This document shows, piece after piece, positions 24,113 to 33,166 of a stretch of 64,000 nt of DNA. Every line of letters starts with the position of its first letter. Position 1 is the first letter of the stretch. Origin of the DNA: JBDRCC01 sp043822065 [NCBI: archaeon] (GTDB taxonomy: Archaea; Undinarchaeota; CAZHTU01); the NCBI GenBank assembly GCA_043822065.1, contig JBDRCC010000022.1, positions 1 through 64,000 of the forward strand, given 5' to 3'. Both the position numbers and the translations under genes were made by a program. The notes under the pieces are model-generated. The model saw only the letters and a program-made list of their open reading frames with translations, was not told where the DNA came from and searched no databases.

Positions 24113-26818
24113 ATGGTGCAACACCATAACTGGCACAGCATCGACATAGAGGATACTGCAAGGAGCCTCAGTGCGGACATCCGCGGGCTTGCGAGCGGGG
24201 ACGCATCCCGCCGGCTTGGGGAGTACGGCAAAAACAAGCTCGAGGGCGGCAAGAGGATAACCACTGTCGAAATTTTCCTCCGCCAGTTCAAGAACTTCAT
24301 AATATACGTCCTGATTGGTGCTGCAGCAATCTCGTACTACCTTGGCGAAATGCTTGATGTTTGGATAATAACCTTTGTAATATTCTTTGTTGCGTTCCTG
24401 GGGTTCTACCAGGAATTCCGCGCCGAGCGGTCAATGGAGTCCCTCAAGGAGCTTTCTGCTCCGCACGCGGTGGTCATGAGGGACGGCGTCAAGAAGGAGA
24501 TTCTCGCTGAGGAAATAGTGCCAGGCGATGTCATCCTTCTCGAGGCGGGGCGCAGGATCCCAGCGGACGCCAGGATTATAGACGCCACGGACCTCAAGTC
24601 TGATGAGTCAGCCCTCACTGGCGAATCAATACCGGTATTGAAGAAGGCTGGGACCCTGCCTCCGGACGTCCCGCTCGCAGAGAGGGACAATATGGTCTTC
24701 GTCGGGACGCACATAGTCGACGGAATCGGCAGCGCCCTCGTTGTCTCCACTGGCATGCACACCGAGATAGGCAAGGTTGCGAAGATGATTGAGCAGGTCG
24801 GGGAAATTGAGACGCCAATAAAGACCAAGCTGAACACGCTCGGAAAAAGGCTGACGATGATGGTACTTGCGGTCTGCGCTCTAGTAGTAGTTGTCCAGTA
24901 TGCCAGAGGGGCAAGTTTGACCAGCACGATGGTTGTGGTCGCGGCGCTTGCAGTTTCAGGAATGCCAGAGAGCCTGCCTGCAGTGGTTACGGTCACCTTA
25001 GCGTCCGGGGTCAAGCGGATGAGCAAGCACAATGCTATAATACGGGTACTCCCCACGGTCGAGACACTAGGCTCCGCCACGGTCATTTGCACTGACAAAA
25101 CCGGCACGCTGACGCACGGCACCATGACCGTCAGGAAATTATTCGCAAACTCAGAGATGCTTGAACTCACAGGCAGGGGCTCGGAGCTGGAGGGGGACTT
25201 TTATCTCAAAGAAAAAGCCGTCGGCCCAAAGGGCGTTGAGTTCCTGCTCAAAGCGGCTGCCCTGTGCAACGACGCCTACTTGGAAGAGGAGAAAGAGCGC
25301 GAGTCAGAGGAGCTGATAGTCATCGGAGACCCAACAGAAGGAGCACTCCTCGTTGCGGCAGCAAAGGGGAAAATACTCCAGGAGCAGATAAAGAAGGAAT
25401 ACCCTCGCATTGGCGAGGTCCCGTTTAACTCAGACCGGATGCGGATGACTACGGTGCACACCACTGAGAAAGAGAAAAAAATTGCGTTTACAAAGGGGGC
25501 ACCTGAAAAAATCATAGACTTGTGCAACCGGATTTACCTCAGGGGAACGGTCACAAAGATGACTGATAAGCAGCGCAAGGAGCTGCATGACGTCTACCGC
25601 AGGATGGGTGAGGACGCCCTGCGGGTGCTTGCAGTAAGCTACCGTGAGGTGCCTGACAAGGTTGAGGACTACACCGAGACGCTTGAAACTGGCTTGGTGT
25701 TCATTGGCCTCATGGGGATGATAGACCCGCCCAGGGAAGAGGCAATCTCGGCGATAACCGCCTGCAAGACGGCTGGAATCAAGGTGATAATGATAACTGG
25801 TGACAACAAGATAACTGCTGAGGCTATCGGAAAGGAGCTCGGGCTAACCCAAAAGGGCTCAAAAATCATCACCAGCGCGGAGCTTAACAAGATGAGCGAC
25901 GCCGAGTTCGATGTGATAGTAGAAGACGTCGCGATATATGCCAGAGCGTCCCCCTCTGACAAGCTCAGGATAGTATCCGCTCTCCAGAAGAAGGGGCATA
26001 TTGTCGCAATGACTGGGGACGGTGTCAACGACGCGCCAGCGCTGAAGAAGGCGGACGTCGGCGTCGCCATGGGCAAGGGGGGGACTGACGTCGCACGCGA
26101 GGCTGCGGACATGATACTGACAGACGACAACTTCGCGACAATAGTCAATGCCATAAGCGAAGGGAGGACTATTTTTGACAACATAAAGAAGTTTGTCTAC
26201 TACATGCTCGCTGGCAACATCGCGGAGATAACAATAACTGCCACGGCATTGATTTTCGGTGCACCCTTCCTGCCATTCACCGCCCTGATGATACTCTGGA
26301 TAAACCTTGTCACCAGCGACTTCCCCGCGATGGGCTTGGGGCTGGAGCCGCCGGAGACTGCCATAATGAGCCGCCCCCCACGGAACCCGGACGAGAACGT
26401 CCCCTCTATGCGCCTGATACTGGGGCTTACCGAAGTCGGCTCGATAATTTGCATCGGCGTCATCCTGCTCTTTGTCATGAAGGTCGGCATTTGGCAGATG
26501 CCGCTCGATAGGGCGAGGACTGTGGCCTTTGCGACCCTGATAGCATTCGAGCTGTTCCACGCATTCAACTCGCGCTCCCTGACGCAGTCGATATTCACCA
26601 TGGGGCTTATGAGCAACAAGCCGCTCCTCGTAGGCGTAGCTGCGTCGGTGGCCACGAGCCTGTTTGTTATATACTACCCGCCGCTCCAGAGCATATTCGG
26701 CACGAGCGCGCTGACACTTTGGGACTGGGCAAGGGTTCTTGCGGTGGCATCAACGGTGCTGATTTTCGTCGAACTGAAAAAGCACTTCGGCAGGGAAGTA
26801 GAGTACCAGAAGGTCTAG
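24113..26818 (+). CDS. P-type cation-transporting ATPase (P2A/Ca-type)
   Basis: A 901-residue pump. The actuator domain has DESALTGES, the phosphorylation site is [12 protein letters not shown], the nucleotide domain shows FTKGAPE, and the hinge is [22 protein letters not shown]. Ten membrane helices are arranged as in SERCA/PMR1, with M4 PESLP and M5 GNIAE. M6 reads [10 protein letters not shown], whereas SERCA has VNLVTDGLPA, so the ion-binding aspartate is displaced by one residue. This may change ion choice (Ca, Mn or another). The start follows AATATATAG by about 30 nt. Confidence 0.92.
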   Translation: MVQHHNWHSIDIEDTARSLSADIRGLASGDASRRLGEYGKNKLEGGKRITTVEIFLRQFKNFIIYVLIGAAAISYYLGEMLDVWIITFVIFFVAFLGFYQEFRAERSMESLKELSAPHAVVMRDGVKKEILAEEIVPGDVILLEAGRRIPADARIIDATDLKSDESALTGESIPVLKKAGTLPPDVPLAERDNMVFVGTHIVDGIGSALVVSTGMHTEIGKVAKMIEQVGEIETPIKTKLNTLGKRLTMMVLAVCALVVVVQYARGASLTSTMVVVAALAVSGMPESLPAVVTVTLASGVKRMSKHNAIIRVLPTVETLGSATVICTDKTGTLTHGTMTVRKLFANSEMLELTGRGSELEGDFYLKEKAVGPKGVEFLLKAAALCNDAYLEEEKERESEELIVIGDPTEGALLVAAAKGKILQEQIKKEYPRIGEVPFNSDRMRMTTVHTTEKEKKIAFTKGAPEKIIDLCNRIYLRGTVTKMTDKQRKELHDVYRRMGEDALRVLAVSYREVPDKVEDYTETLETGLVFIGLMGMIDPPREEAISAITACKTAGIKVIMITGDNKITAEAIGKELGLTQKGSKIITSAELNKMSDAEFDVIVEDVAIYARASPSDKLRIVSALQKKGHIVAMTGDGVNDAPALKKADVGVAMGKGGTDVAREAADMILTDDNFATIVNAISEGRTIFDNIKKFVYYMLAGNIAEITITATALIFGAPFLPFTALMILWINLVTSDFPAMGLGLEPPETAIMSRPPRNPDENVPSMRLILGLTEVGSIICIGVILLFVMKVGIWQMPLDRARTVAFATLIAFELFHAFNSRSLTQSIFTMGLMSNKPLLVGVAASVATSLFVIYYPPLQSIFGTSALTLWDWARVLAVASTVLIFVELKKHFGREVEYQKV

Positions 26819-27219
26819 CTTCGTGAAGAGTCTGCGAGCTTCCGGAAGTAGACGACAAAGCCCCAGAGAAAGTCATAAAGGTATTTTGCCTGGTTTTCTG
26901 CAGAATTAATCTTCAGGACCGCCATTTTTATTGCCGGCTCCATCTGTGCGTAGGATATGTGGACGGAAAGCACCATGTCCCGCCCTTCCATAAAGGCAGG
27001 AGTCTTGGCATCAGGCTCGGCTGGGTACTTGTAGCAGCAAGACAGCCCGACGAGGGCGGAAAACAATATCTGGTGCCTGTACTTCTCGTTTCCGGAAATG
27101 AGCTTTGAAAGCCTGCCGAGCTTTTTCGGGTCGCAGAACAGGTGCCCGCCAGCCGCGGCTATCTGCACCTCCATAGTATGCGGAATTTCTATCAGGCTGC
27201 AAAACTCGGACTGGTTCAT
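26815..27219 (-). CDS. Conserved-looking small protein, unknown
   Basis: A 134-residue, mainly helical soluble protein with a central Cys-Cys-Tyr (SALVGLSCCYKYP). No family recognised. Its end overlaps the P-type ATPase stop by 4 nt in convergent fashion. It lies 1 nt downstream of the methyltransferase gene on the same strand, so the two are probably co-transcribed. Confidence 0.5.
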   Translation of the reverse strand: MNQSEFCSLIEIPHTMEVQIAAAGGHLFCDPKKLGRLSKLISGNEKYRHQILFSALVGLSCCYKYPAEPDAKTPAFMEGRDMVLSVHISYAQMEPAIKMAVLKINSAENQAKYLYDFLWGFVVYFRKLADSSRS

Positions 27220-27220
27220 T

Positions 27221-28309
27221 TTAGCCTTTTTTCACCCCGTACCAGACATGGTCTATCAGGAAGTCTTGAAGGTTCTGCGGCGGGGTGTACCTCCAGATAT
27301 CTGGAACGCCAAGCTTCGCAAAGAGCGCCTTGAGGGATTCCTCGTTTTTTATGGACGTCATGTCATCCCGCTCCCGGTCTGTGAACATTATAAAGCCGCC
27401 GGGCTTAAGAACCCGCAGGATCTCCCTAATGGTCGCCTCCTGCGAAAAAACATATGGCAGGACTGAAATGGCGATGGCGCAGTCAAAGGTTTTGCCCTTG
27501 GCCGGGATTTTGTCAGGCTTAATCTGGGCGAAGGATACATTTTTTACACCATGCTTTTTTGCCATCATGCCAGCCACCCGAAGCATCGAGGGGCTTGGGT
27601 CGACGGCAAGTGTCTTCTCTGAAACCTCCTCCAAACAAAACAAAGTTGAGCCGTCTCCGGTCCCATAGTCGATGCTATGTTTGAAAAGAGCTTTCCCTTT
27701 CTTATACTCGAAGCCGGCAAGCCTAAGGCAGTCCACAAGGGCTACGGCAAAAGCGCAGGAAGAGTATTCCCTCGCCCAGGAGTAAACCATGGAAGAGACT
27801 GCCCACTCTATCCGCTCCATCTTTGCCCAAAGCCGGGGAATGTCCCGCTTAAGGTACCTAAGAGTTGGCTTAGAGAAGAAGACGGGGTAGTACATTTTGG
27901 TGCCGAGGTTTTCCGGGCTGTCCTCTGCAACGAGGAAGAGGTGGCATCTATCGCCTTTCGTGGGGAACAGCAGGACATAGGTCAGCTTAAACTTGCCAGG
28001 GGAGAATACACGCGTTAGCGAATATTCAAGGCCAAACGGCAGGTAGGATGCAATATTGAGTGATTCGTTTTCGACCAGCTTGACCTCCTTCGCGGCAAGC
28101 CGCTTTGCGAGGTTAGAATACTTCTCAAAGCGCTTAGCTGGCACGTTGTCGACGGGGATTGGGAATTCGAGTATTAAGCCGAATGACGTGTAGTCGTTGT
28201 GCGCAGACAGTATCTTGCCGACCAGCTCCGCAGTAGGCTTTTTCATGACGTCGGATTCCTCGTGAAGCTGTTTTCGGAATATGCCCTCTGCCTGCTCCGG
28301 ATGTATCAT
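27221..28309 (-). CDS. SAM-dependent methyltransferase with long N-terminal domain
   Basis: The ATG at 28309 (MIHPEQ) is preferred over the upstream in-frame TTG at 28348, because a TATA lies at 28331-28340, 25 nt ahead, giving a leaderless 362-residue protein. The C-terminal third is a class I methyltransferase: DYGTGDGSTLF (motif I), AVDPSPSML (motif II), FDCAIAISVLPYV and VLKPGGFIMFTDR. The first 220 residues are not recognised. The substrate is unknown. Confidence 0.7.
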   Translation of the reverse strand: MIHPEQAEGIFRKQLHEESDVMKKPTAELVGKILSAHNDYTSFGLILEFPIPVDNVPAKRFEKYSNLAKRLAAKEVKLVENESLNIASYLPFGLEYSLTRVFSPGKFKLTYVLLFPTKGDRCHLFLVAEDSPENLGTKMYYPVFFSKPTLRYLKRDIPRLWAKMERIEWAVSSMVYSWAREYSSCAFAVALVDCLRLAGFEYKKGKALFKHSIDYGTGDGSTLFCLEEVSEKTLAVDPSPSMLRVAGMMAKKHGVKNVSFAQIKPDKIPAKGKTFDCAIAISVLPYVFSQEATIREILRVLKPGGFIMFTDRERDDMTSIKNEESLKALFAKLGVPDIWRYTPPQNLQDFLIDHVWYGVKKG

Positions 28310-28330
28310 ATTAGACGTATTGCAATATGG

Positions 28331-28340
28331 ATATATAAGC
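28331..28340 (-). promoter_or_regulatory. TATA box of the methyltransferase gene
   Basis: GCTTATATAT on the minus strand is centred about 25 nt upstream of the ATG at 28309. It argues for the internal start rather than the longer frame, which would begin upstream of the box. Confidence 0.6.
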
Positions 28341-28421
28341 CTAACCAAACGGCTTAGTCCTTGCGCTCAGAAAATAGCGATAAAAAGTAAGGTTTAAGAC
28401 AGGAATAGCCTTTTAGGTTGC

Positions 28422-29198
28422 ATGCCATTCCTAAAAAAGCTCGCGCTGTTCTTCATTGGAGGATTTTTAGGGCTGTTCCTGAGCCTGTTCATCCTTGGGC
28501 AGGCGATGGACAAGACAGTATTTAGCGCAGATTTTTATGACGCAGAGTTTGAGAAGTACGGGATGTATGATTTTATGCTCGAACAGATGACGCCGCCGGA
28601 TGCCAGCCAGGAGACGCTGGAGTCTTTTGAAAAGTATTATACTAAGGACTGGCTCCGAGGCCAGTTCAGCGGGAACCTCCAAAACATATTTGCCTACCTC
28701 AAAGGCGAAAGCGATGAGCTGGTACTTGGCTACTCGCTCGTAGAGATAAAAGAAAGGATGTTAGAGGACAACCCGACCGCAGACTTGAGCGGCATCCCGG
28801 ACAGGACTGAAAATGCAGCCCTCCCTAACCAGGAGCTTGTCGAGAGCTTTCGGGCAGTCTTCATTTTATTCTACCGGTTTTCTGGCCTTGCCCTGCCACT
28901 GGCGGGGGCGTGTATCGTCTTAGTATTTGCAGTCTCGCGTGACGCAGTATTTACTGCCAGAAGAGTGGGCAGGTCGGTCATGAATACTGGGCTTTCATTC
29001 GTGGTGCTTTATTATGCCAGCGCGTATCTGCCCAGCGGAGGAATGCCTGCTGCAGGAGGGCTCTCGCTTGAGGTTGTTGCACCCATTATGGCGGACGCGC
29101 TCCTGCCATTTAGGGCGTACGGCTTCTGGTTTGCTGGCATTGGGGCGGTCGTGTACGCACTTGCCATAGCTGCGGGCAGGCATCGTGGCAATCAATAA
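28422..29198 (+). CDS. Membrane protein with large extracytoplasmic domain, unknown
   Basis: A 258-residue protein. One membrane helix at about 7-28 is followed by an acidic soluble region of about 120 residues, then about four helices in the last 115 residues. No known family. A TTTAAG-like element lies about 25 nt before the ATG. Confidence 0.55.
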   Translation: MPFLKKLALFFIGGFLGLFLSLFILGQAMDKTVFSADFYDAEFEKYGMYDFMLEQMTPPDASQETLESFEKYYTKDWLRGQFSGNLQNIFAYLKGESDELVLGYSLVEIKERMLEDNPTADLSGIPDRTENAALPNQELVESFRAVFILFYRFSGLALPLAGACIVLVFAVSRDAVFTARRVGRSVMNTGLSFVVLYYASAYLPSGGMPAAGGLSLEVVAPIMADALLPFRAYGFWFAGIGAVVYALAIAAGRHRGNQ

Positions 29199-29236
29199 AG
29201 TTTATTAAAGCGAACAGGTAATAGGGGACTGGGGAT

Positions 29237-29926
29237 ATGTTCGGCAAAAAGAAATATTTGGACAACAAGCGGGACACTGTCTACTGCCCGATACGCGAAA
29301 GCATGTGCAGTATTGCCGAAATCTGCCCTGCGGCAGGCAAGGATGACGATTACCAGGGGCTTGCCCTCCTCATAGGTGTTGCGGAGGACGAGACCTGGAG
29401 GCAGTTTGCAGAAATTATGCCTGACACCTATTTTGTGCTGGCTGAGCTTGATGGGGAATCGCTCGATACGCAGATTAAAAGAGCAAGAAAGGCTGGAATT
29501 GAAAACTTCGGCGTAAAGCAGGTTTCTGGAAGTGGGGTCCCGTTCAGCGACAAGATGTTCAAGCGCATTGAATCCCATTACGTGCTTACTTCCCAAGGCA
29601 GCCGGGGAAAGGTTAGGTTTGCAAAACCTATCCTGGACGAGTATTTCCGCGTGCTAGACGACGATGGCGTGCTGCTGATATCTGGGGAATTGAGGATAAA
29701 GGGCGGGGACGAGGAAGACTATGTAAAAGAGCTCCACGCATATCTGGAGGGAAAGAGGAAAGAGGGGTACACGGTCGGCATGCACACTATGCCGCTCTCT
29801 GAGACTGGGACATACTACGGGCAGGTAAACATAACGTACTACATCTCAAAGGATAAGGCTGCCCTCAAGCGTGAACTCAACAGGGTCAAAAAAGTATACG
29901 GCCTGAAGGACGTTGAGCTAAAGTAG
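29237..29926 (+). CDS. Methyltransferase-like Rossmann protein, unknown
   Basis: A 229-residue protein. The order of segments (LLIGVAEDE, FVLAELDGES, a FSDKMFKRIESHYVL stretch, and EYFRVLDDDGVLLISGEL) resembles the core of class I methyltransferases, but the glycine-rich SAM motif is not clear. The N-terminus has four cysteines (CPIRESMC, EIC) that might bind metal. Function unknown. GTTTATTAAAG at about 29200-29210 is a likely TATA. Confidence 0.5.
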   Translation: MFGKKKYLDNKRDTVYCPIRESMCSIAEICPAAGKDDDYQGLALLIGVAEDETWRQFAEIMPDTYFVLAELDGESLDTQIKRARKAGIENFGVKQVSGSGVPFSDKMFKRIESHYVLTSQGSRGKVRFAKPILDEYFRVLDDDGVLLISGELRIKGGDEEDYVKELHAYLEGKRKEGYTVGMHTMPLSETGTYYGQVNITYYISKDKAALKRELNRVKKVYGLKDVELK

Positions 29927-29978
29927 AGTGGCAGTTGGGGGAGTAATTATTTATAGTTGGTTTTATTTCCAAGAAGCC

Positions 29979-30185
29979 ATGAAGCCAAAGCTGACAAGAG
30001 AGTCGAGCAATGAGGATTTCAGGCAAGACTACCTTTTATGGCGGAAGCAGCCGCTTGACGAGGAGCTTGCAAAATTTGAGAGCATATTAAAGGGCTGGGA
30101 GTCGAAACGGGCAGAAGCCGAAAAGGAGATTGCCTGGTACTCAAATCAAGCCAATATAATAAAAGAGGTCCTCGCCCAAAAGTAA
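29979..30185 (+). CDS. Small helical protein (68 aa)
   Basis: ATG at 29979 lies about 27 nt after ATTATTTATAG (29946-29956), so it is probably leaderless; an in-frame GTG at 29928 is upstream of the TATA and unlikely. The protein is charged and helical (E/K-rich, likely coiled coil at 25-65). Unknown function. Confidence 0.5.
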   Translation: MKPKLTRESSNEDFRQDYLLWRKQPLDEELAKFESILKGWESKRAEAEKEIAWYSNQANIIKEVLAQK

Positions 30186-30188
30186 AGC

Positions 30189-30350
30189 TTATTTTGGGAG
30201 GGGGATTGGCGTGCCAGTGTCCTTGCCCTCTTTCTCTCTTCGCCTGCACATCTTACAGACGCCTTTCTTTTCAGATTCCTGGATCGTCTTCAGCGTCCAC
30301 CAAGAGTCCATTGGAAGGCCGCAGTCCTTGCAGCGGGATATTTTTGCCAT
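30189..30350 (-). CDS. Small zinc-ribbon-like protein (53 aa)
   Basis: A 53-residue frame with C-K-D-C (C7, C10) and C-K-M-C (C32, C35), spaced like a four-cysteine zinc ribbon, and a basic stretch after the second pair. A TATA (TTTATAAAAG on the minus strand, about 30373-30382) lies about 25 nt upstream, inside the 3' end of lplA. Both features support a real gene despite the length. Nucleic-acid binding is likely for such ribbons, but unproven. Confidence 0.6.
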   Translation of the reverse strand: MAKISRCKDCGLPMDSWWTLKTIQESEKKGVCKMCRRREKEGKDTGTPIPLPK

Positions 30351-30365
30351 GAGCACAATAAGGAT

Positions 30366-31130
30366 TTATCTTTTATAAAGCCACTCGTCCGTGCCGTATT
30401 TTGTTTTCGCAAGCTCCTCTGCGAGCTCAAGCTCATAGTCAGTAAGGCCTGAGACCTTGAACTTGCCAAAGACCTTTTCGAAGCCCTTCGCCATCGCCTT
30501 TTCGACTTCCGCGCCGCCGACGTTTTTGCTTTTCCCAATCAGTTCGAGCTGCTGGTTTATGTTCGTAACCCTGTCCTTAATTGACTGGAGGATTTTGTCC
30601 GCCATCTTCGCCTTCGAGACGTTGAGGACTGAGAAAAGCAGGTCCATGTCTGTTCCGTACATCATGGTCCCGTGCTGGAGGACTGCGCCCCATTTCCGGG
30701 TCTGTGCCGAGCCAGAAATCTTCTTCCCGCCTGCGAGCACGTCGTTTATCGGCTTGAACTCCGCGGCGATTCCAAACTCCGCAAGAGCGTTGACAAGCCC
30801 CTGGCAGATTAGCTTGTAGGAGTCCTGGATGTTGCTGCTGACCGATTTTTCCGAGAGGATGACAGAATAGGTTATCTCGCCGTTGTAATCGTGAAAAACC
30901 GCCCCTCCTCCAGTTATCCTCCGGACTGCGTCGACGCTAGACTTCAGCCGGTTTTCGTGGAATATCTCCTGCTCATAAGACTGGAAGTAGCCAAGGCTGA
31001 CTGATGATGGGTTGAACTTGAAAAGCCTGAAAGTGTCCGGAACCTTGCCCTCGGACCTGGCACGGAGGATTGCTTCGTCGATTGCCATTGACAACGCGGC
31101 GTTATCTTCGCGTAATGGAACCAGCCTCAT
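30366..31130 (-). CDS. lplA: Lipoate-protein ligase A, catalytic subunit
   Basis: ATG at 31130 gives 254 residues; the longer frame overlaps lipA fully and is unlikely. RRITGGGAVFHDYNGEITYS is the lipoate-binding RRxxGGGAV-H motif, and GKKISGSAQ with the catalytic lysine follows. The enzyme activates free lipoate and attaches it to GcvH. The separate accessory domain is encoded at 18216-18512. It overlaps the lipA 3' end by 29 nt, so the two lipoylation genes form an operon. Confidence 0.93.
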   Translation of the reverse strand: MRLVPLREDNAALSMAIDEAILRARSEGKVPDTFRLFKFNPSSVSLGYFQSYEQEIFHENRLKSSVDAVRRITGGGAVFHDYNGEITYSVILSEKSVSSNIQDSYKLICQGLVNALAEFGIAAEFKPINDVLAGGKKISGSAQTRKWGAVLQHGTMMYGTDMDLLFSVLNVSKAKMADKILQSIKDRVTNINQQLELIGKSKNVGGAEVEKAMAKGFEKVFGKFKVSGLTDYELELAEELAKTKYGTDEWLYKR

Positions 31131-31980
31131 TTTCCAATTTGAAATAAAACTCCGCAGCTTTATAGGAGCTTCGCACGAACGGTCCTGACGCCACATACCT
31201 GAACCCTTTTTCAATGCCAACCCGCTCGTATTCCTCGAACTTGGAGGGGTGGACATACTCTGCGACTTCGGCGTTTTCCTTTGTCGGCTGGAGGTACTGC
31301 CCTATAGTCAGGAAATCTGTGCCTGCCGAGCGCAGGTCGTCCATCGCTTCCTCAACTTCGTCCTGGGTTTCGCCGACACCGACCATTATGCCAGATTTTG
31401 TATATAAATTTGGATCGATTTCCTTAAGCTTTTTGAGAACTGCAAGTGACGTTCCGTATCCTGCGCGCCTGTCCCGCATTTTTGGAGCCAGCCTTGCAAC
31501 GACTTCGATATTGTGGGCGACGACATTCGGCCGGGCGGAAGAAATCATAGTCAGGCGTTTTTCGTCGGCTCCAAAATCAGGGATGAGCGCTTCGACAGGT
31601 ATGCCTGCCGCACGCACGGACTTGATGCAGCTTGCAAAGTGACCTGCGCCGGCGTCAGGAAGGTCGTCCCGGTCGACAGAAGTCAGGACTGCGTACTTTA
31701 ACCCCCATTTGGTTGCAACCTTCGCCAGGCTCGCAGGCTCTTTTGAGTTCAGCGGCTCGCCTTTGCTGCCTGTGCGTACTGAACAAAAGCTGCAGTGGCG
31801 GGTGCAAACGTGGCCCATGAGCATAAAGGTTGCAGTCCCAGAATCCCAGCAGGCGCCCTGGTTCGGGCAGCGCGCGCCCTGGCAGACAGTATAAAGCCCA
31901 TGCTCGCTGAGGTCCCTGAGAATGCTGTTGTAATTGGGGCTGAATTTTGGGTGGACCCTGAGCCACTCTGGCTTTCTCAT
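31102..31980 (-). CDS. lipA: Lipoyl synthase
   Basis: MRKPEWLRV at 31980 is the likely start, with CTTTTAATTGC about 28-33 nt upstream. The 292-residue radical-SAM enzyme inserts two sulfurs into octanoyl groups. It carries both clusters: auxiliary CQGARCPNQGACW and radical-SAM CTRHCSFC, plus the C-terminal RSSYKA where the conserved serine binds the auxiliary cluster. Together with LplA it secures lipoylation of GcvH. No LipB octanoyltransferase is visible in the window, so octanoate loading is probably by LplA. Confidence 0.96.
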   Translation of the reverse strand: MRKPEWLRVHPKFSPNYNSILRDLSEHGLYTVCQGARCPNQGACWDSGTATFMLMGHVCTRHCSFCSVRTGSKGEPLNSKEPASLAKVATKWGLKYAVLTSVDRDDLPDAGAGHFASCIKSVRAAGIPVEALIPDFGADEKRLTMISSARPNVVAHNIEVVARLAPKMRDRRAGYGTSLAVLKKLKEIDPNLYTKSGIMVGVGETQDEVEEAMDDLRSAGTDFLTIGQYLQPTKENAEVAEYVHPSKFEEYERVGIEKGFRYVASGPFVRSSYKAAEFYFKLENEAGSITRR

Positions 31981-32030
31981 GTCGATATTATGGGCGCAAA
32001 GCAATTAAAAGTTGTCGGATTAGCAGTAGC

Positions 32031-33152
32031 ATGCTCGCGGGGTTCATAGTAAATCCCATAGCCGGGATGGGTGGAAAAGTAGGCTTAAAAGGCACCGACG
32101 GCCAGGTCAGGAGGGCGCTAGAACTTGGGGCAAAAATGGTAGCGCCGGAGCACGCAAGGGAGTTTCTTGGCGCGCTGAAGAAGGACATAGAATTTATCAC
32201 CTGCCCTGGCGAAATGGGCGAGGATTACCTAAGGGGCTCGAGGTTCGGCTTTGAGGTTGCAGGCAAAAAAAAGCTCCAGCATGGCGAGGATGGCATGCCG
32301 AAAACGACTGCCGCAGACACTAAGAGGATGGCAAAAAGGATTCTCGAGGAAAAGCCGCACATAATCGTCTTTGTTGGCGGGGACGGGACTGCAAGAGATG
32401 TATACTCGGCAGTCAAGGACAACATCCCCATTCTTGGAGTCCCTTCCGGTGTCAAGGTCTACTCCTCCGTCTTCGGAGGATCACCAGATGAGTCAGCTGC
32501 GCTCTTAGATATGTTTGCGGACGGGGCAGTGCCTGCAAAAGCCTGCGAAGTCCTCGACATTGATGAAGCAAAATACAGAAAGGGCATTCTAGACACAAAG
32601 CTGGTGGGCTACGCAAAAGTGCCGTACTACGAGTCGCTGATACCTGGCGGCAAATCAGCGAGCACGATTTCAGAGGAGGAGGAGCACGAGGCGATTGCGA
32701 AGAGGATAGCTTACGAGATTGATGCGGGACTGTACCTGTTCGGGCCTGGGACGACGGTAGCCGAATGCTCGAAGATGCTCGGGCTAAAGCACACCCTCTT
32801 AGGGGTTGACATAGTGGAAGTCGACAGGCAGAGGAAACCGTGCGTGCTGAAGCTTGACGCAAACGAGAGGGACATTCTCGCGGAGATGAAAAGGCACGGG
32901 AACAGGGTGAAGGTAATCGTCTCCCCCATCGGAAAGCAGGGGTTCATCTTTGGCAGGGGGAACCAGCAGATTTCAGAAAACGTGCTGAAATACGTTTCCA
33001 AGGAGGACGTCCTGGTTGTCGCGACGCAGAACAAGCTGAACGAGGTCAAATTCTTGAGGGTCGACGTCAACCCAGAGATAAATTCAAGGTTCCAGGGATA
33101 CATGAAGGTCATTGTCAGCTACAGTGACAGCAAAATACAAAAGGTAGTCTGA
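32031..33152 (+). CDS. ATP-NAD kinase family protein
   Basis: A 373-residue member of the COG3199-type archaeal NAD-kinase-like family. N-terminal GFIVNPIAGMGGKVGLKGTDG and the catalytic GGDGTARDV segment (residues about 120-128) are typical, with GVPSGVKVYSSVF after it. It may make NADP from NAD, matching the nearby NADP-linked FolD and hydrogenase, but some family members have other or unknown acceptors. Confidence 0.85.
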   Translation: MLAGFIVNPIAGMGGKVGLKGTDGQVRRALELGAKMVAPEHAREFLGALKKDIEFITCPGEMGEDYLRGSRFGFEVAGKKKLQHGEDGMPKTTAADTKRMAKRILEEKPHIIVFVGGDGTARDVYSAVKDNIPILGVPSGVKVYSSVFGGSPDESAALLDMFADGAVPAKACEVLDIDEAKYRKGILDTKLVGYAKVPYYESLIPGGKSASTISEEEEHEAIAKRIAYEIDAGLYLFGPGTTVAECSKMLGLKHTLLGVDIVEVDRQRKPCVLKLDANERDILAEMKRHGNRVKVIVSPIGKQGFIFGRGNQQISENVLKYVSKEDVLVVATQNKLNEVKFLRVDVNPEINSRFQGYMKVIVSYSDSKIQKVV

Positions 33153-33166
33153 CATCAGGATAAAAT

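Noticed and set aside
24406-25170. 254-codon minus-strand frame rich in Ser/Thr
   Set aside because: Shadow of the P-type ATPase.
27221-28348. Longer methyltransferase start at TTG 28348
   Set aside because: That codon lies upstream of the TATA box that sits 25 nt from the ATG at 28309.
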